Below, piece after piece: positions 23,965 to 31,388 of a stretch of DNA of 44,575 bases. The translations under genes and the position numbers were made by a program. The stretch spans positions 1 through 44,575 of the forward strand of contig SFFJ01000027.1 of NCBI GenBank assembly GCA_004557855.1. Reading direction: 5' to 3'. The stretch comes from Oscillospiraceae bacterium. Lineage in GTDB: Bacteria > Bacillota > Clostridia > Oscillospirales > Ruminococcaceae. The notes under the pieces were generated by a model. That model was not told the DNA's origin. It worked only from the letters and a program-made list of their open reading frames with translations, and made no database searches. Position 1 is the first letter of the stretch. The number at the start of each line of letters is the position of its first letter.

Positions 23965-24984
23965 ATGGCAATCAAAATCGGTATCAACGGATTCGGCCGT
24001 ATCGGCAGACTGGTATTCCGCGCCGCAATGGAGCAGCCGGAAAAGTACGAGGTGGTTGCGATCAACGATCCCGCCATCAACCGTGACTACATGGTTTACA
24101 TGACCAAGTACGACACCATCCACGGCCGCTTCAACGGCACCGTGGAGATCAAGGACGAAAAGTTCACGGTAAACGGTCACGCGATCGAGGTCTTTGACCT
24201 GATGAACCCCGCTGAAATTCCGTGGGGCAAGGTAGGCGCTGACTATGTCGTAGAGTCCACCGGCGTTTTCACCACCACCGAAAAGTGCCAGGCCCACCTG
24301 GAGGGCGGCGCCAAGAAGGTCATCATCTCCGCTCCCGCCAAGGACGCCGAGACTCCCACCTTTGTTATGGGCGTTAACCACAACACCTACCGCAAGGATA
24401 TGAACGTTGTTTCCAACGCCAGCTGCACCACCAACTGCCTGGCGCCTCTGGCCAAGGTCATCAACGATAACTTCGGCATCGTTGAGGGTCTGATGACCAC
24501 CGTTCATTCCACCACCGGCACCCAGAAGACCGTAGACGGCGCTTCCAAGAAGGATTGGCGCGGCGGCCGTGCCGCAGCCGGCAACATCATCCCCTCCTCC
24601 ACCGGCGCTGCCAAGGCCTGCGCTCTGGTTATCCCCGAGCTGAAGGGCAAGCTGACCGGCATGTCCTTCCGTGTTCCCACGCTGGATGTTTCGGTTGTTG
24701 ACCTGACCGTTTCTCTGGCCAAGCCCACCACCTACGAGGAGATCTGCAAGGCCGTAAAGGCTGCCTGCGAGGGCGAGCTGAAGGGCATTATGGATTACAC
24801 CGATGAGGACGTCGTTTCCTCCGACTTCTACACCGATCCTCACACCTCCATCTTTGACGCCAAGGCCGGCATCATGCTGAACGATCACTTTGTGAAGCTG
24901 GTTTCCTGGTACGACAACGAGTGGGGTTACAGCAACAAGCTGCTGGATCTCATCGGCCACATGGCGGAAGTGGATGCCAAGTAA
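23965..24984 (+). CDS. gap: Type I glyceraldehyde-3-phosphate dehydrogenase
   Basis: This enzyme oxidises glyceraldehyde 3-phosphate with NAD and phosphate to 1,3-bisphosphoglycerate. The 339-residue protein has the Rossmann start KIGINGFGRIGR, Asp35 (NDP) favouring NAD, and the active-site SCTTNC with Cys154; YDNEWGYSNK is near the C-terminus. Codon use is strongly biased and the AAGGAG site is good, as expected for a very abundant glycolytic enzyme. It is monocistronic, with its own promoters and terminator, separate from pgk-tpiA-gpmI. Confidence 0.97.
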   Translation: MAIKIGINGFGRIGRLVFRAAMEQPEKYEVVAINDPAINRDYMVYMTKYDTIHGRFNGTVEIKDEKFTVNGHAIEVFDLMNPAEIPWGKVGADYVVESTGVFTTTEKCQAHLEGGAKKVIISAPAKDAETPTFVMGVNHNTYRKDMNVVSNASCTTNCLAPLAKVINDNFGIVEGLMTTVHSTTGTQKTVDGASKKDWRGGRAAAGNIIPSSTGAAKACALVIPELKGKLTGMSFRVPTLDVSVVDLTVSLAKPTTYEEICKAVKAACEGELKGIMDYTDEDVVSSDFYTDPHTSIFDAKAGIMLNDHFVKLVSWYDNEWGYSNKLLDLIGHMAEVDAK

Positions 24985-25016
24985 TTCCCGCCGGTAAAAC
25001 CGCAAAACATTTCCCG

Positions 25017-25058
25017 AAGGGAGAGGCTTCGCAAGGAGCGCTCTCCCTTTGCTTTTTG
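25017..25058 (+). terminator. Terminator of gap
   Basis: Arms AAGGGAGAG and CTCTCCCTT pair perfectly, followed by TGCTTTTT. Confidence 0.8.
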
Positions 25059-25086
25059 CGGACGGCAAAAACGGGGCCCCGGCCCG

Positions 25087-25115
25087 TTGACTTTCGGCGG
25101 AAAATCCAGTATACT
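25087..25115 (+). promoter_or_regulatory. Promoter of the tRNA-Pro locus
   Basis: TTGACT and TATACT are separated by exactly 17 nt. The truncated tRNA copy lies between this promoter and the intact tRNA. Confidence 0.65.
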
Positions 25116-25131
25116 GTTGGAGTTATCGTGG

Positions 25132-25419
25132 ACCGCAAGCCGGGCGAGCAAGGCAAGCGGGCAACCGGAAGAACAAGCACAAAACTAAATATATCGGGGT
25201 GTAGCGCAGTTGGTAGCGCCTGCACTTTGGGGTGCGAAGCCGAGCGCCGCCGGTGGCGGATGCAGCGAGGCGGAGCACGCGCCGCGGTCGAAAAAATCGA
25301 GCAGGCGAACATCGCGAGGTTTTTTTCGGGAACCGCAAGCCGGGCGAGCAAAGCAAGCGGGTAACCGGAAGAACAAGCACAAAACTAAATATATCGGGGT
25401 GTAGCGCAGTTGGTAGCGC
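25132..25419 (+). repeat. Direct duplication of tRNA-Pro leader and 5' half
   Basis: Positions 25132-25219 recur at 25332-25419, an exact 200-bp offset with very few differences. The repeated part covers the leader (CAAGCCGGGCGAGCAA) and the first 25 nt of tRNA-Pro. The upstream copy continues as 25195-25236 (anticodon-like TTTGG) and then loses the tRNA pattern, so it is a truncated tRNA pseudogene. Confidence 0.75.
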
Positions 25420-25470
25420 GCTTGCTTTGGGAGCAAGATGCCGGGTGTTCGAGTCACCTCACTCCGACCA
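25395..25470 (+). tRNA. tRNA-Pro(TGG)
   Basis: The 76-nt gene folds into a full cloverleaf: acceptor CGGGGTG with CACTCCG, D-arm GCGCAGTTGGTAGCGC, anticodon stem CTTGC/GCAAG around loop TTTGGGA (anticodon TGG), T-arm GGGTG-TTCGAGT-CACCT, and an encoded ACCA end. A terminator follows about 84 nt later. Confidence 0.95.
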
Positions 25471-25553
25471 AGTAATGATGATCCGGGCTGCATGATCCGT
25501 ATGGGTGATGCGCTCGGATTTATCATATTGATTGAAAGCGGGCTTTAACGGGA

Positions 25554-25585
25554 AAGGGCGGGTGGATGACCCCGCCCTTGCTTTT
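25554..25585 (+). terminator. Terminator of the tRNA locus
   Basis: Arms AAGGGCGGG and CCCGCCCTT pair, followed by GCTTTT. Confidence 0.7.
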
Positions 25586-25644
25586 CGGCTTTTTATTTGA
25601 TATTTTATTCTTGAAAGATAAATCGGGATTTATGGAGGTGAATT

Positions 25645-26028
25645 ATGAAAATCGAACACATTGCTTTATATGTAAATGACCTGGAAAAAACTCGCAACTT
25701 TTTTATGAAGTATCTGGGAGCCAAGTCGAACGAAGGATATCATAATCTGATAACTAGCTTTCGTTCCTATTTTCTGTCGTTTGATGATGGCGCACGATTA
25801 GAGATTATGAATAAGCCAGAAATGCCTGATTTACCTAAAGAACTTGCTCGCACGGGATATGCACATATCGCATTTAGTGTAGGAAGTAAAGAAAAGGTTG
25901 ATGCCTTGACCGTAGAGTTGAAAACTGCTGGTTATGAAGTAATCAGCGGTCCCCGGACAACAGGAGATGGCTATTACGAAAGCTGTATTGTTGCAATTGA
26001 AGGGAATCAAATTGAGGTTACAGTTTGA
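25645..26028 (+). CDS. VOC-superfamily (glyoxalase/bleomycin-resistance-like) protein
   Basis: This 127-residue protein has the two beta-alpha-beta-beta-beta modules of the vicinal oxygen chelate fold. Its start KIEHIALYVNDLEKTRNFF is typical, and the candidate metal ligands His5, Glu53, His74 and Glu124 are in the glyoxalase I pattern, so a metal-dependent lyase or similar is possible. The substrate cannot be read from sequence. The gene is visibly AT-rich with AAA, GAA, TTT and ATA codons, unlike all its neighbours, and lies just after a tRNA gene, so it was probably acquired by transfer. It has a GGAGG site and its own terminator at 26065. Confidence 0.88.
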   Translation: MKIEHIALYVNDLEKTRNFFMKYLGAKSNEGYHNLITSFRSYFLSFDDGARLEIMNKPEMPDLPKELARTGYAHIAFSVGSKEKVDALTVELKTAGYEVISGPRTTGDGYYESCIVAIEGNQIEVTV

Positions 26029-26064
26029 ACCCGACAATTTCTGGTTTGCGGGGCCGGTGATGAG

Positions 26065-26100
26065 GGGCGGGAGCATCGCTGATGGTGTTCCCGCCCTTAT
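26065..26100 (+). terminator. Terminator of the VOC gene
   Basis: Arms GGGCGGGA and TCCCGCCC pair perfectly, followed by TTATTAT. Confidence 0.7.
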
Positions 26101-26161
26101 TATGCCTTTCGCCCGGTCGGGCTGCGGGCGGCAGGCATGAAAGGCGCAAAAGGGGCGGGGC

Positions 26162-26240
26162 GGGCCGCAGGCCCGGCGGCGGAGCCGCCGAGGCGGGCGG
26201 AGCCCGCCTGTTTCGGCGAAGCCGAAACGGCCTGCGGCCC
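26162..26240. repeat. Cloverleaf repeat copy 14
   Basis: Closing arms GGGCCGCAGGCC and GGCCTGCGGCCC enclose hairpins with arms CGGCGGC, AGGCGGGC and GTTTCGGC (loops GGA, GGA, GAA). Read on the other strand it has the same stems as copies 17 and 18. The remaining 26240-26552 holds AT-richer sequence with no clear promoter. Confidence 0.85.
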
Positions 26241-26552
26241 GGGCTTGCGGCTTGCAGGGGGTTGTACGGCGGGGTTTTAGTGAGTGGCGGTTTGTGCGTT
26301 TTGCACATATATTTTCGCTGCGGACAGGCGTTTTTCACCGAAATTCCCGTTTTGCTTGCTTTTTCCATCCATAACCGATATCATACTATTATACAGTCGG
26401 TGCATCGGCGCCGTCTTTTTCGGGGGAAATCCACACGAAAGGCACAAAGCAGCCGGTACTTTCCTCTTTCCCGCGGGCATCCTCCGGGGCTTTGGCGGGG
26501 TAAGAGCGCAATAAACGAAACTGTGATCCGCAACGGCAGAAGGGAGAAGCCT

Positions 26553-28019
26553 ATGAAGAACCTGAAAAAACTGACCATCCTGCATTCCAACGATATGCAC
26601 GGCGATTTTTTGGCCGAGCAGATCGATGAACGGCTGGTGGGCGGCGTTTCGCTGCTCTCCGGGTATGTGAATAAGGTGCGGCGGGAGGAGAAAAACGTCA
26701 TTTACGCCGTGGCGGGCGATATGTTCCGCGGCAGCGTCATCGATTCGGAATATAAGGGTACCTCCACCATCGGCATTATGAACCTGGTGGGGCCGGATGT
26801 GGCCACCATCGGCAACCATGAGGTCGATTACGGGCTGGCGCATCTTCTGTTCCTTGAAAAATGCGCGGATTTTCCCATCATCAATGCCAACCTGCACATC
26901 AAATCCAACGGGCGGCGGATGTTCCAGCCGTTCTGGGTCGCCCAAATCGACGATATGAAGATCCTGTTCATCGGCATCATCACGGAGGAGGTGCTGGCGG
27001 CCACCAAGAGCGATGAGCTGATCGGTTCCTTTGTGGATATCGGCGAGGCGGCGCAGGAGGTGGGCAACATCTGCAACGCCTATAATGCCATCGATATCGA
27101 CTTCACCGTGCTGCTTACCCATATCGGCTTTGAGGAGGACAAAAAGCTGGCGGCGCTGCTGGACCCCGACTGGGGCGTGGATGTTATCATCGGCGGGCAC
27201 AGCCACACCACAATGGAGGAGCCCTGCAAGGTCAATGATATCTACATTGTGCAGGCGGGCACCGGCACCGATGAGATCGGGCGTTTTGACATTATGGTGG
27301 ATACCGACCTCAACGCCATCGATACCTTTACCTGGCAGATGATCCCCATTGACGACGCCCACTGCCCCCGGGATGAGGAGGTGGAGGCGTTCATCCAGCG
27401 CTACAAAACCAGCACCTCCGAAAAATATGACCGTATCATCACACGGTTCGCCTGCGAGCTTACCCACCCCCAGCGCAACCGGGAAACGCCGCTGGGCAAT
27501 CTCATCTCCGATATCCTGCGGGACAGCTTCGGCATCGACCTGATGCTGATGGGCTCCGGCGCCATCCGCAGCCTGAAGCTGGGCCCGGTGGTGCATTATG
27601 CCGACCTGGCGGAGTGCCTGCCCTACGATGATGCGGTGTATATGCTCAAGGTCACCGGCACCCAGCTGGAGCGCATGATCCGCCATATCCTGCGGGATGA
27701 GGCGTTCCAGGGGGAGCACACGGAATTCTACCAGTTCTCCCACGGGACGCGGATCGTCTGGTCCCGCAGCGAGCAGGCGTTCCGCACACTGACGCTGGAC
27801 GGCGAGCCGCTGGTCCCCGACCGGCTGTATACCGTGGCGCTGCAGAAATACCACTACAATAACCTCAAGCCGTTCCTCGATATCACCCTGGAGGAGGTCG
27901 AGAAGAACGGCAAGATCCGGGTGCTTTCCACCTCGGCGCGGGATGTGGTGGAGGAATACCTGATGGTCAATCAGCACCTCAAGCGTGAGGTGGAGGGGCG
28001 TTTGGTGGTGCTGGACTGA
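26553..28019 (+). CDS. Cytoplasmic 5'-nucleotidase/2',3'-cyclic phosphodiesterase-family protein
   Basis: This 488-residue protein has the two-domain UshA-like layout: an N-terminal calcineurin-type metallophosphatase with LHSNDMHGDF (10-19), AGDMFRG, GNHEVDYG and GGHSHTTM supplying the two-metal site, and a C-terminal 5'-nucleotidase domain with ETPLGNLISDILRD and MGSGAIRS. Unlike UshA it has no signal peptide or anchor, so it should act in the cytoplasm, like YunD-type proteins. The exact substrate is unknown. The ATG at 26553 follows AAGGGAG; longer frames upstream run through the cloverleaf repeat. Confidence 0.9.
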   Translation: MKNLKKLTILHSNDMHGDFLAEQIDERLVGGVSLLSGYVNKVRREEKNVIYAVAGDMFRGSVIDSEYKGTSTIGIMNLVGPDVATIGNHEVDYGLAHLLFLEKCADFPIINANLHIKSNGRRMFQPFWVAQIDDMKILFIGIITEEVLAATKSDELIGSFVDIGEAAQEVGNICNAYNAIDIDFTVLLTHIGFEEDKKLAALLDPDWGVDVIIGGHSHTTMEEPCKVNDIYIVQAGTGTDEIGRFDIMVDTDLNAIDTFTWQMIPIDDAHCPRDEEVEAFIQRYKTSTSEKYDRIITRFACELTHPQRNRETPLGNLISDILRDSFGIDLMLMGSGAIRSLKLGPVVHYADLAECLPYDDAVYMLKVTGTQLERMIRHILRDEAFQGEHTEFYQFSHGTRIVWSRSEQAFRTLTLDGEPLVPDRLYTVALQKYHYNNLKPFLDITLEEVEKNGKIRVLSTSARDVVEEYLMVNQHLKREVEGRLVVLD

Positions 28020-28059
28020 TCGCAGCCCCGCAGCTCCCGCAGCAGAATAAAGCATAGCA

Positions 28060-28089
28060 AAATCCCCCGGTGCGGCCGGGGGATTTTTT
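28060..28089 (+). terminator. Terminator of the nucleotidase gene
   Basis: Arms AAATCCCCCGG and CCGGGGGATTT pair perfectly and are followed by a T run. Confidence 0.85.
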
Positions 28090-28095
28090 GCGGGC

Positions 28096-28322
28096 GGGGC
28101 TATCTTCCCTGCTTTTTGTGTCCCTGTTGATGGGGGCGGTGGGGCTATCTTCCCCGCTTTTTGCGTCCCCGTTGATGGGGGGAATGCGGGGCTATCTTCC
28201 CCGCTTTTTCGTTCCTGTTGATGGGGGAAATGCGGGGTATCTTCCCTGCTTTTTATGTCCCTGTTGATGGGGCGGCGGGGCTATCTTCCCTGCTTTTTTC
28301 GTCCCTGTTGATGGGGGAGATG
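28096..28322. repeat. Five-copy tandem repeat (minisatellite), about 45 bp
   Basis: Units begin with GGGGCTATCTTCCC at 28096, 28141, 28188, 28234 and 28277 and include GCTTTTT and CCTGTTGATGGGG. Unit lengths vary between 43 and 47 bp, so it is not a coding repeat. It lies between two converging genes, each with its own terminator. No gene was found in 28020-28382. Confidence 0.85.
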
Positions 28323-28330
28323 ATTTTGCA

Positions 28331-28358
28331 TAAAGAAAAGACCGCCGAAGCGGTCTTT
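28331..28358 (-). terminator. Terminator of the BMP lipoprotein gene
   Basis: Arms AAAGACCGC and GCGGTCTTT pair perfectly around a 4-nt loop, and on the minus strand a TTCTTTA run follows. Confidence 0.75.
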
Positions 28359-28382
28359 CCGGTTGTGTCAGGTTCGCAGTGA

Positions 28383-29594
28383 TCAGCCCTTGATCTTGCC
28401 CTGATCGTCCACGGTGATGACGGTGGCGAAATCGGCAGCAGTCTTGGTGATGTCGGCGCTGACGGAGATCTTGCCATCGAACAGATCCTTAACCAGAGCC
28501 TTGTAATTCTCGACGGTGAAGCTGTCAGACCACTGGGTGCCGTCGCCCATGGGGATCTGAACATAGTTCAGAGTGGGATCCTCGCCGGATACCAGGCCCA
28601 GGGTAACGATCTTGCCGGCATAGTCAGCCCACTTGCCGTTGAGGATGATGTCGGTCAGAGCATCGTAGGTGGCGGGATACAGACCCTTCATAGCGGAGGT
28701 AACGGTCATGCCTTCTACCTCGGCATACTTGGCAATAACGCCGGCCTGGTCTACGTCAACGCCGATGACCTTGGCATTGGCCTTCTTGGCAGCGTCAACA
28801 GCGGAGGTGTAGATACCGCCGCCGCAGGCAAAGACGACCTCGGTGCCCTTGCTGTACCAGGTATCCATAACAGCGGTGATGTCGGCATCGCCGAAGAACT
28901 GGCCGCCGTAAACGTAGTTGCACTTAACATCGGTCAGCTCCATGTCCTTGGCAGCAGCATCAACGCCCTGAACAAAGCCGTAGCCGTAGCGAACTACTGC
29001 GGGAACAGCCATGCCGCCCAGGAAGCCCAGGTTCTTATAGCCCAGCTTAACAGCAGCGTAGCCGGCCATGTAGCCGCACAGCTCTTCCTGGTAAACAGCG
29101 CAGTAAACGTTGCTCATATCAAAGTACTTGGAAAGCTCCCAGTTATCGGGCTCGTAGTCATAGGCCTCGCCGGCCTTGGCTACTGCGGTCTCCAGCAGGT
29201 CGCCCTTGGCAACGTCCAGCGCTACAAACTTAATGTCCTTGTACTGGGGAGCAGCCTCAACGATGGCGCCGCCGAAGGCATAGCCGGGCATAACCAGAAC
29301 ATTGAAGCCGGCCTCAACGGCAGACTCGATCATGGCAACACGGTCGGCGGTGTTATCGCCGGCGGGCTTGAAATACTTGAACTCGATGTTGTTCTTCTCG
29401 GCGAACGCCTTGCAGGCCTCATAGGTGGTCTGGTTGAAGGACTGGTCGGTAATGTCGCCGTAGTCGGTGATCATTGCTACCTTGTAAACTTCGCCTGTGG
29501 GATCGGGATCGGGGGTAGGCGCGGGTTTTTCGCCGCAGGCTACCATGGCCAGAACCATGACGAGAGCCAGGGCGATTGCAAGAATCTTTTTCAT
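28383..29594 (-). CDS. BMP-family (PnrA-like) substrate-binding lipoprotein
   Basis: This 403-residue protein is a lipoprotein: a signal peptide leads to LAMVAC with Cys20 as the lipidated residue, followed by a proline-rich spacer. The body reads as the BMP/PnrA family of ABC-transporter binding proteins, which take up nucleosides: KVAMITDYGDITDQSFNQ, NVLVMPGYAFGGAI, KFVALDVAKG, and FACGGGIYTSAVDAAKK. Adjacent ATPase and permease genes would be expected but are absent, so it is an orphan or works with a distant transporter. Codon use is biased towards abundant tRNAs, suggesting high expression. The ATG at 29594 has a CTGGAGGAG site. Confidence 0.92.
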   Translation of the reverse strand: MKKILAIALALVMVLAMVACGEKPAPTPDPDPTGEVYKVAMITDYGDITDQSFNQTTYEACKAFAEKNNIEFKYFKPAGDNTADRVAMIESAVEAGFNVLVMPGYAFGGAIVEAAPQYKDIKFVALDVAKGDLLETAVAKAGEAYDYEPDNWELSKYFDMSNVYCAVYQEELCGYMAGYAAVKLGYKNLGFLGGMAVPAVVRYGYGFVQGVDAAAKDMELTDVKCNYVYGGQFFGDADITAVMDTWYSKGTEVVFACGGGIYTSAVDAAKKANAKVIGVDVDQAGVIAKYAEVEGMTVTSAMKGLYPATYDALTDIILNGKWADYAGKIVTLGLVSGEDPTLNYVQIPMGDGTQWSDSFTVENYKALVKDLFDGKISVSADITKTAADFATVITVDDQGKIKG

Positions 29595-29658
29595 CTTTTT
29601 CTCCTCCAGAAAAATTTGTTTGTTCATCCCGCCCGTGTGGCGGCACGAACTCATGTAT

Positions 29659-29687
29659 ATTATAGCAGTCCCGCCCCGCAGGTGCAA
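29659..29687 (-). promoter_or_regulatory. Promoter of the BMP lipoprotein gene
   Basis: On the minus strand TTGCAC and a perfect TATAAT (with an extended TGC before it) are separated by 17 nt. The leader would be about 58 nt, too short for the known purine riboswitch. Confidence 0.75.
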
Positions 29688-29831
29688 CCGCGTTTTCCCC
29701 TTTTTGGTGATTTTGCGGGAATAAATTCACAAAAATTAGCTGATTTGTTTTGCCAATTTGTGAACAGGAGGAACGGTTCCTGTTTTGCGGCCGTCCCCGG
29801 TAAATGGGAGGTTCTGCCGTGGGAGGGTACC

Positions 29832-29908
29832 GGGCGCAGCCCGGCGGCGAAGCCGCCCAAGGCGTGCCGCAGGCACGCCTGCCGCCGCCTGCGGCGGGGG
29901 CTGCGCCC
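29832..29908. repeat. Cloverleaf repeat copy 15
   Basis: Closing arms GGGCGCAGCCC and GGGCTGCGCCC enclose hairpins with arms CGGCGGC, AAGGCGTGCC and GCCGCCGCC (loops GAA, GCA, TGC). It lies between the hemW terminator and the BMP promoter. Confidence 0.8.
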
Positions 29909-29933
29909 GGTCCTGCCCCCTGCAGCTGCCCGA

Positions 29934-29965
29934 AAAGAGCAAAAAGGCCGCACGGCAGCCTTTTC
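29934..29965 (-). terminator. Probable terminator of hemW
   Basis: On the minus strand AAAAGGC and GCCTTTT arms pair, followed by TGCTCTTTT, about 12 bp after the stop codon. Confidence 0.6.
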
Positions 29966-29977
29966 CCCCGGTGCTGC

Positions 29978-31078
29978 CTACCCCAGCAGCGCCACGATGA
30001 TGGAATTGGAGAGCAGAAAGCCTCGGTCGGTCAGCGCGATGCGGTCGTCCCCGGCCCGCAGCAGGCCTGCCCGCTGCATCGGGGCCGCCCGCCGCAGCAG
30101 GGCGGTGTAGTCCTGCCCGTAGCGGTGCGCCAGCGCCGGGGTCAGTCCCTCCGCCAGCCGCAGGGAGAGCATGAGCGCCTCCTCCCAGTCCCCGCCGGGG
30201 CCGTCATCCAGCGGCAGCGTCCACACGTTTTCCGCCGCCAGAAAAGCCTCGATGTCCTCCGGGAAGCGATAGCGCCGCCCCCCGCAGTAGCCCGCCGCCC
30301 CCGGCCCGATGCCGAGGTATTCCCCCAGCTGCCAGTAGACGGTATTGTGGCGGCTTTCGTACCCGGGCAGCGCCGCATTGCTTATCTCATAATGCCGGTA
30401 CCCGGCCTGCTCCAGCACCTTATAGTACGCCAGATAGCACTCCGCCGCCGTATCCTCATCGGGGCAGCGTGCCGCCATGCCCATCCGGTCAAATGCCGTT
30501 CCCGGCTCCACCTTTAACAGGTAGGAGGACAGGTGCGGCACCCCCAGAGAAAGGCCGTACTGCGCCAGCCGTGCCGCCTTTTCGGGGGTCTGCCCCGGGG
30601 TCGCCAGCATAAAATCCACCGAGAGGCCGGAAAAGCCTGCGGCCTTTGCCATGGCTACCGCAGCCTCGCTCTCCGCCGCCGTATGGCTGCGCCCCAGCAG
30701 CCGCAGCACGTCGTCCTCGCAGTCCTGCAGCCCGAAGGACAGCCGGTTGACCCCCGCCCCGTGCAGGGCGTCCAGCAGCGCAGGCGTTACGGTGCCGGGG
30801 TTCGCCTCCACCGTGATTTCGGCATCCGCCGCCACCGGCCACCGCCTTTTCAGGGCATCCAGCACCGTTACCAGTCCCGTACCCAGCAGGGTGGGCGTTC
30901 CCCCGCCAAAATAGACCGTTTGTATTTCGCGGCCCTCCGCCGGGGCTGTTTCCACCGCCTCGATGAGCTTTTGCAGGTAGGGGGTGCGCAGGGACAGACG
31001 GCACCCGCTGTAAAAGCCGCAGTACCCGCAGCGGCTGCGGCAAAACGGCACATGAAGATAGACGCTTATCGGTTTCAT
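29978..31078 (-). CDS. hemW: Radical SAM protein HemW, heme chaperone
   Basis: This 366-residue protein carries the radical SAM motif CRSRCGYC (Cys13, Cys17, Cys20) in the HemW context VHVPFC-x-C-x-x-C-GFYS, plus TVYFGGGTPTLL and RLSFGLQ. HemW (formerly called HemN-like) binds heme and inserts it into respiratory enzymes and is not an oxygen-independent coproporphyrinogen oxidase. Length and motifs favour HemW. In many Firmicutes lepA lies directly upstream in the same direction; here lepA is 1.7 kb away on the other strand with the sortase between, so the usual lepA-hemW pair has been rearranged. Confidence 0.92.
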   Translation of the reverse strand: MKPISVYLHVPFCRSRCGYCGFYSGCRLSLRTPYLQKLIEAVETAPAEGREIQTVYFGGGTPTLLGTGLVTVLDALKRRWPVAADAEITVEANPGTVTPALLDALHGAGVNRLSFGLQDCEDDVLRLLGRSHTAAESEAAVAMAKAAGFSGLSVDFMLATPGQTPEKAARLAQYGLSLGVPHLSSYLLKVEPGTAFDRMGMAARCPDEDTAAECYLAYYKVLEQAGYRHYEISNAALPGYESRHNTVYWQLGEYLGIGPGAAGYCGGRRYRFPEDIEAFLAAENVWTLPLDDGPGGDWEEALMLSLRLAEGLTPALAHRYGQDYTALLRRAAPMQRAGLLRAGDDRIALTDRGFLLSNSIIVALLG

Positions 31079-31119
31079 CGGTTTTCCTTTCTGGCTCGGA
31101 CTTTGCAGGGTGCCGGTAC

Positions 31120-31204
31120 GGGGCGCAGCCCAAACCGCCCTGCGGGCGGTTTAAGCGGCCGGAGGCCGCTTCGGCGGCGCGGAGCGCCGCCGGGGCTGCG
31201 CCCC
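31120..31204. repeat. Cloverleaf repeat copy 16
   Basis: Closing arms GGGGCGCAGCCC and GGGCTGCGCCCC enclose hairpins with arms AAACCGCCC, AAGCGGCC and CGGCGGCGC (loops TGC, GGA, GGA). It lies in the divergent region between hemW and the sortase. Confidence 0.8.
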
Positions 31205-31297
31205 GGGCTGCCCCCTGCCGGGTTCTGCCTTTATTCTACCACACCCGCCCCCAAAAGGCCACCCCGCATGGAAAATGTGCCCAATGCAGGAAAGCTC

Positions 31298-31326
31298 TTT
31301 TCAATGCGGAAAAAATATGCTATACT
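31298..31326 (+). promoter_or_regulatory. Promoter of the sortase gene
   Basis: TTTTCA and TATACT with 17-nt spacing; TGC just before the -10 makes an extended -10 element. The start codon is about 60 nt downstream. Confidence 0.6.
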
Positions 31327-31388
31327 ATTTCCGACGATCGGCAGCCCTGCCGGTCAAGAACCATCCCCCCTGATAAAAGGAGACAAAT

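Noticed and set aside
25195..25270. First tRNA-like sequence as a functional second tRNA
   Set aside because: After the anticodon-like part there is no matching T-arm or acceptor 3' strand, so it is a truncated copy.
28096..28322. CRISPR array
   Set aside because: Whole units repeat with no unique spacers, the lengths vary, and no cas genes are present.
29595..29658. Purine or other riboswitch before the BMP lipoprotein gene
   Set aside because: The predicted leader is only about 58 nt with one small hairpin, and no conserved riboswitch core was seen.
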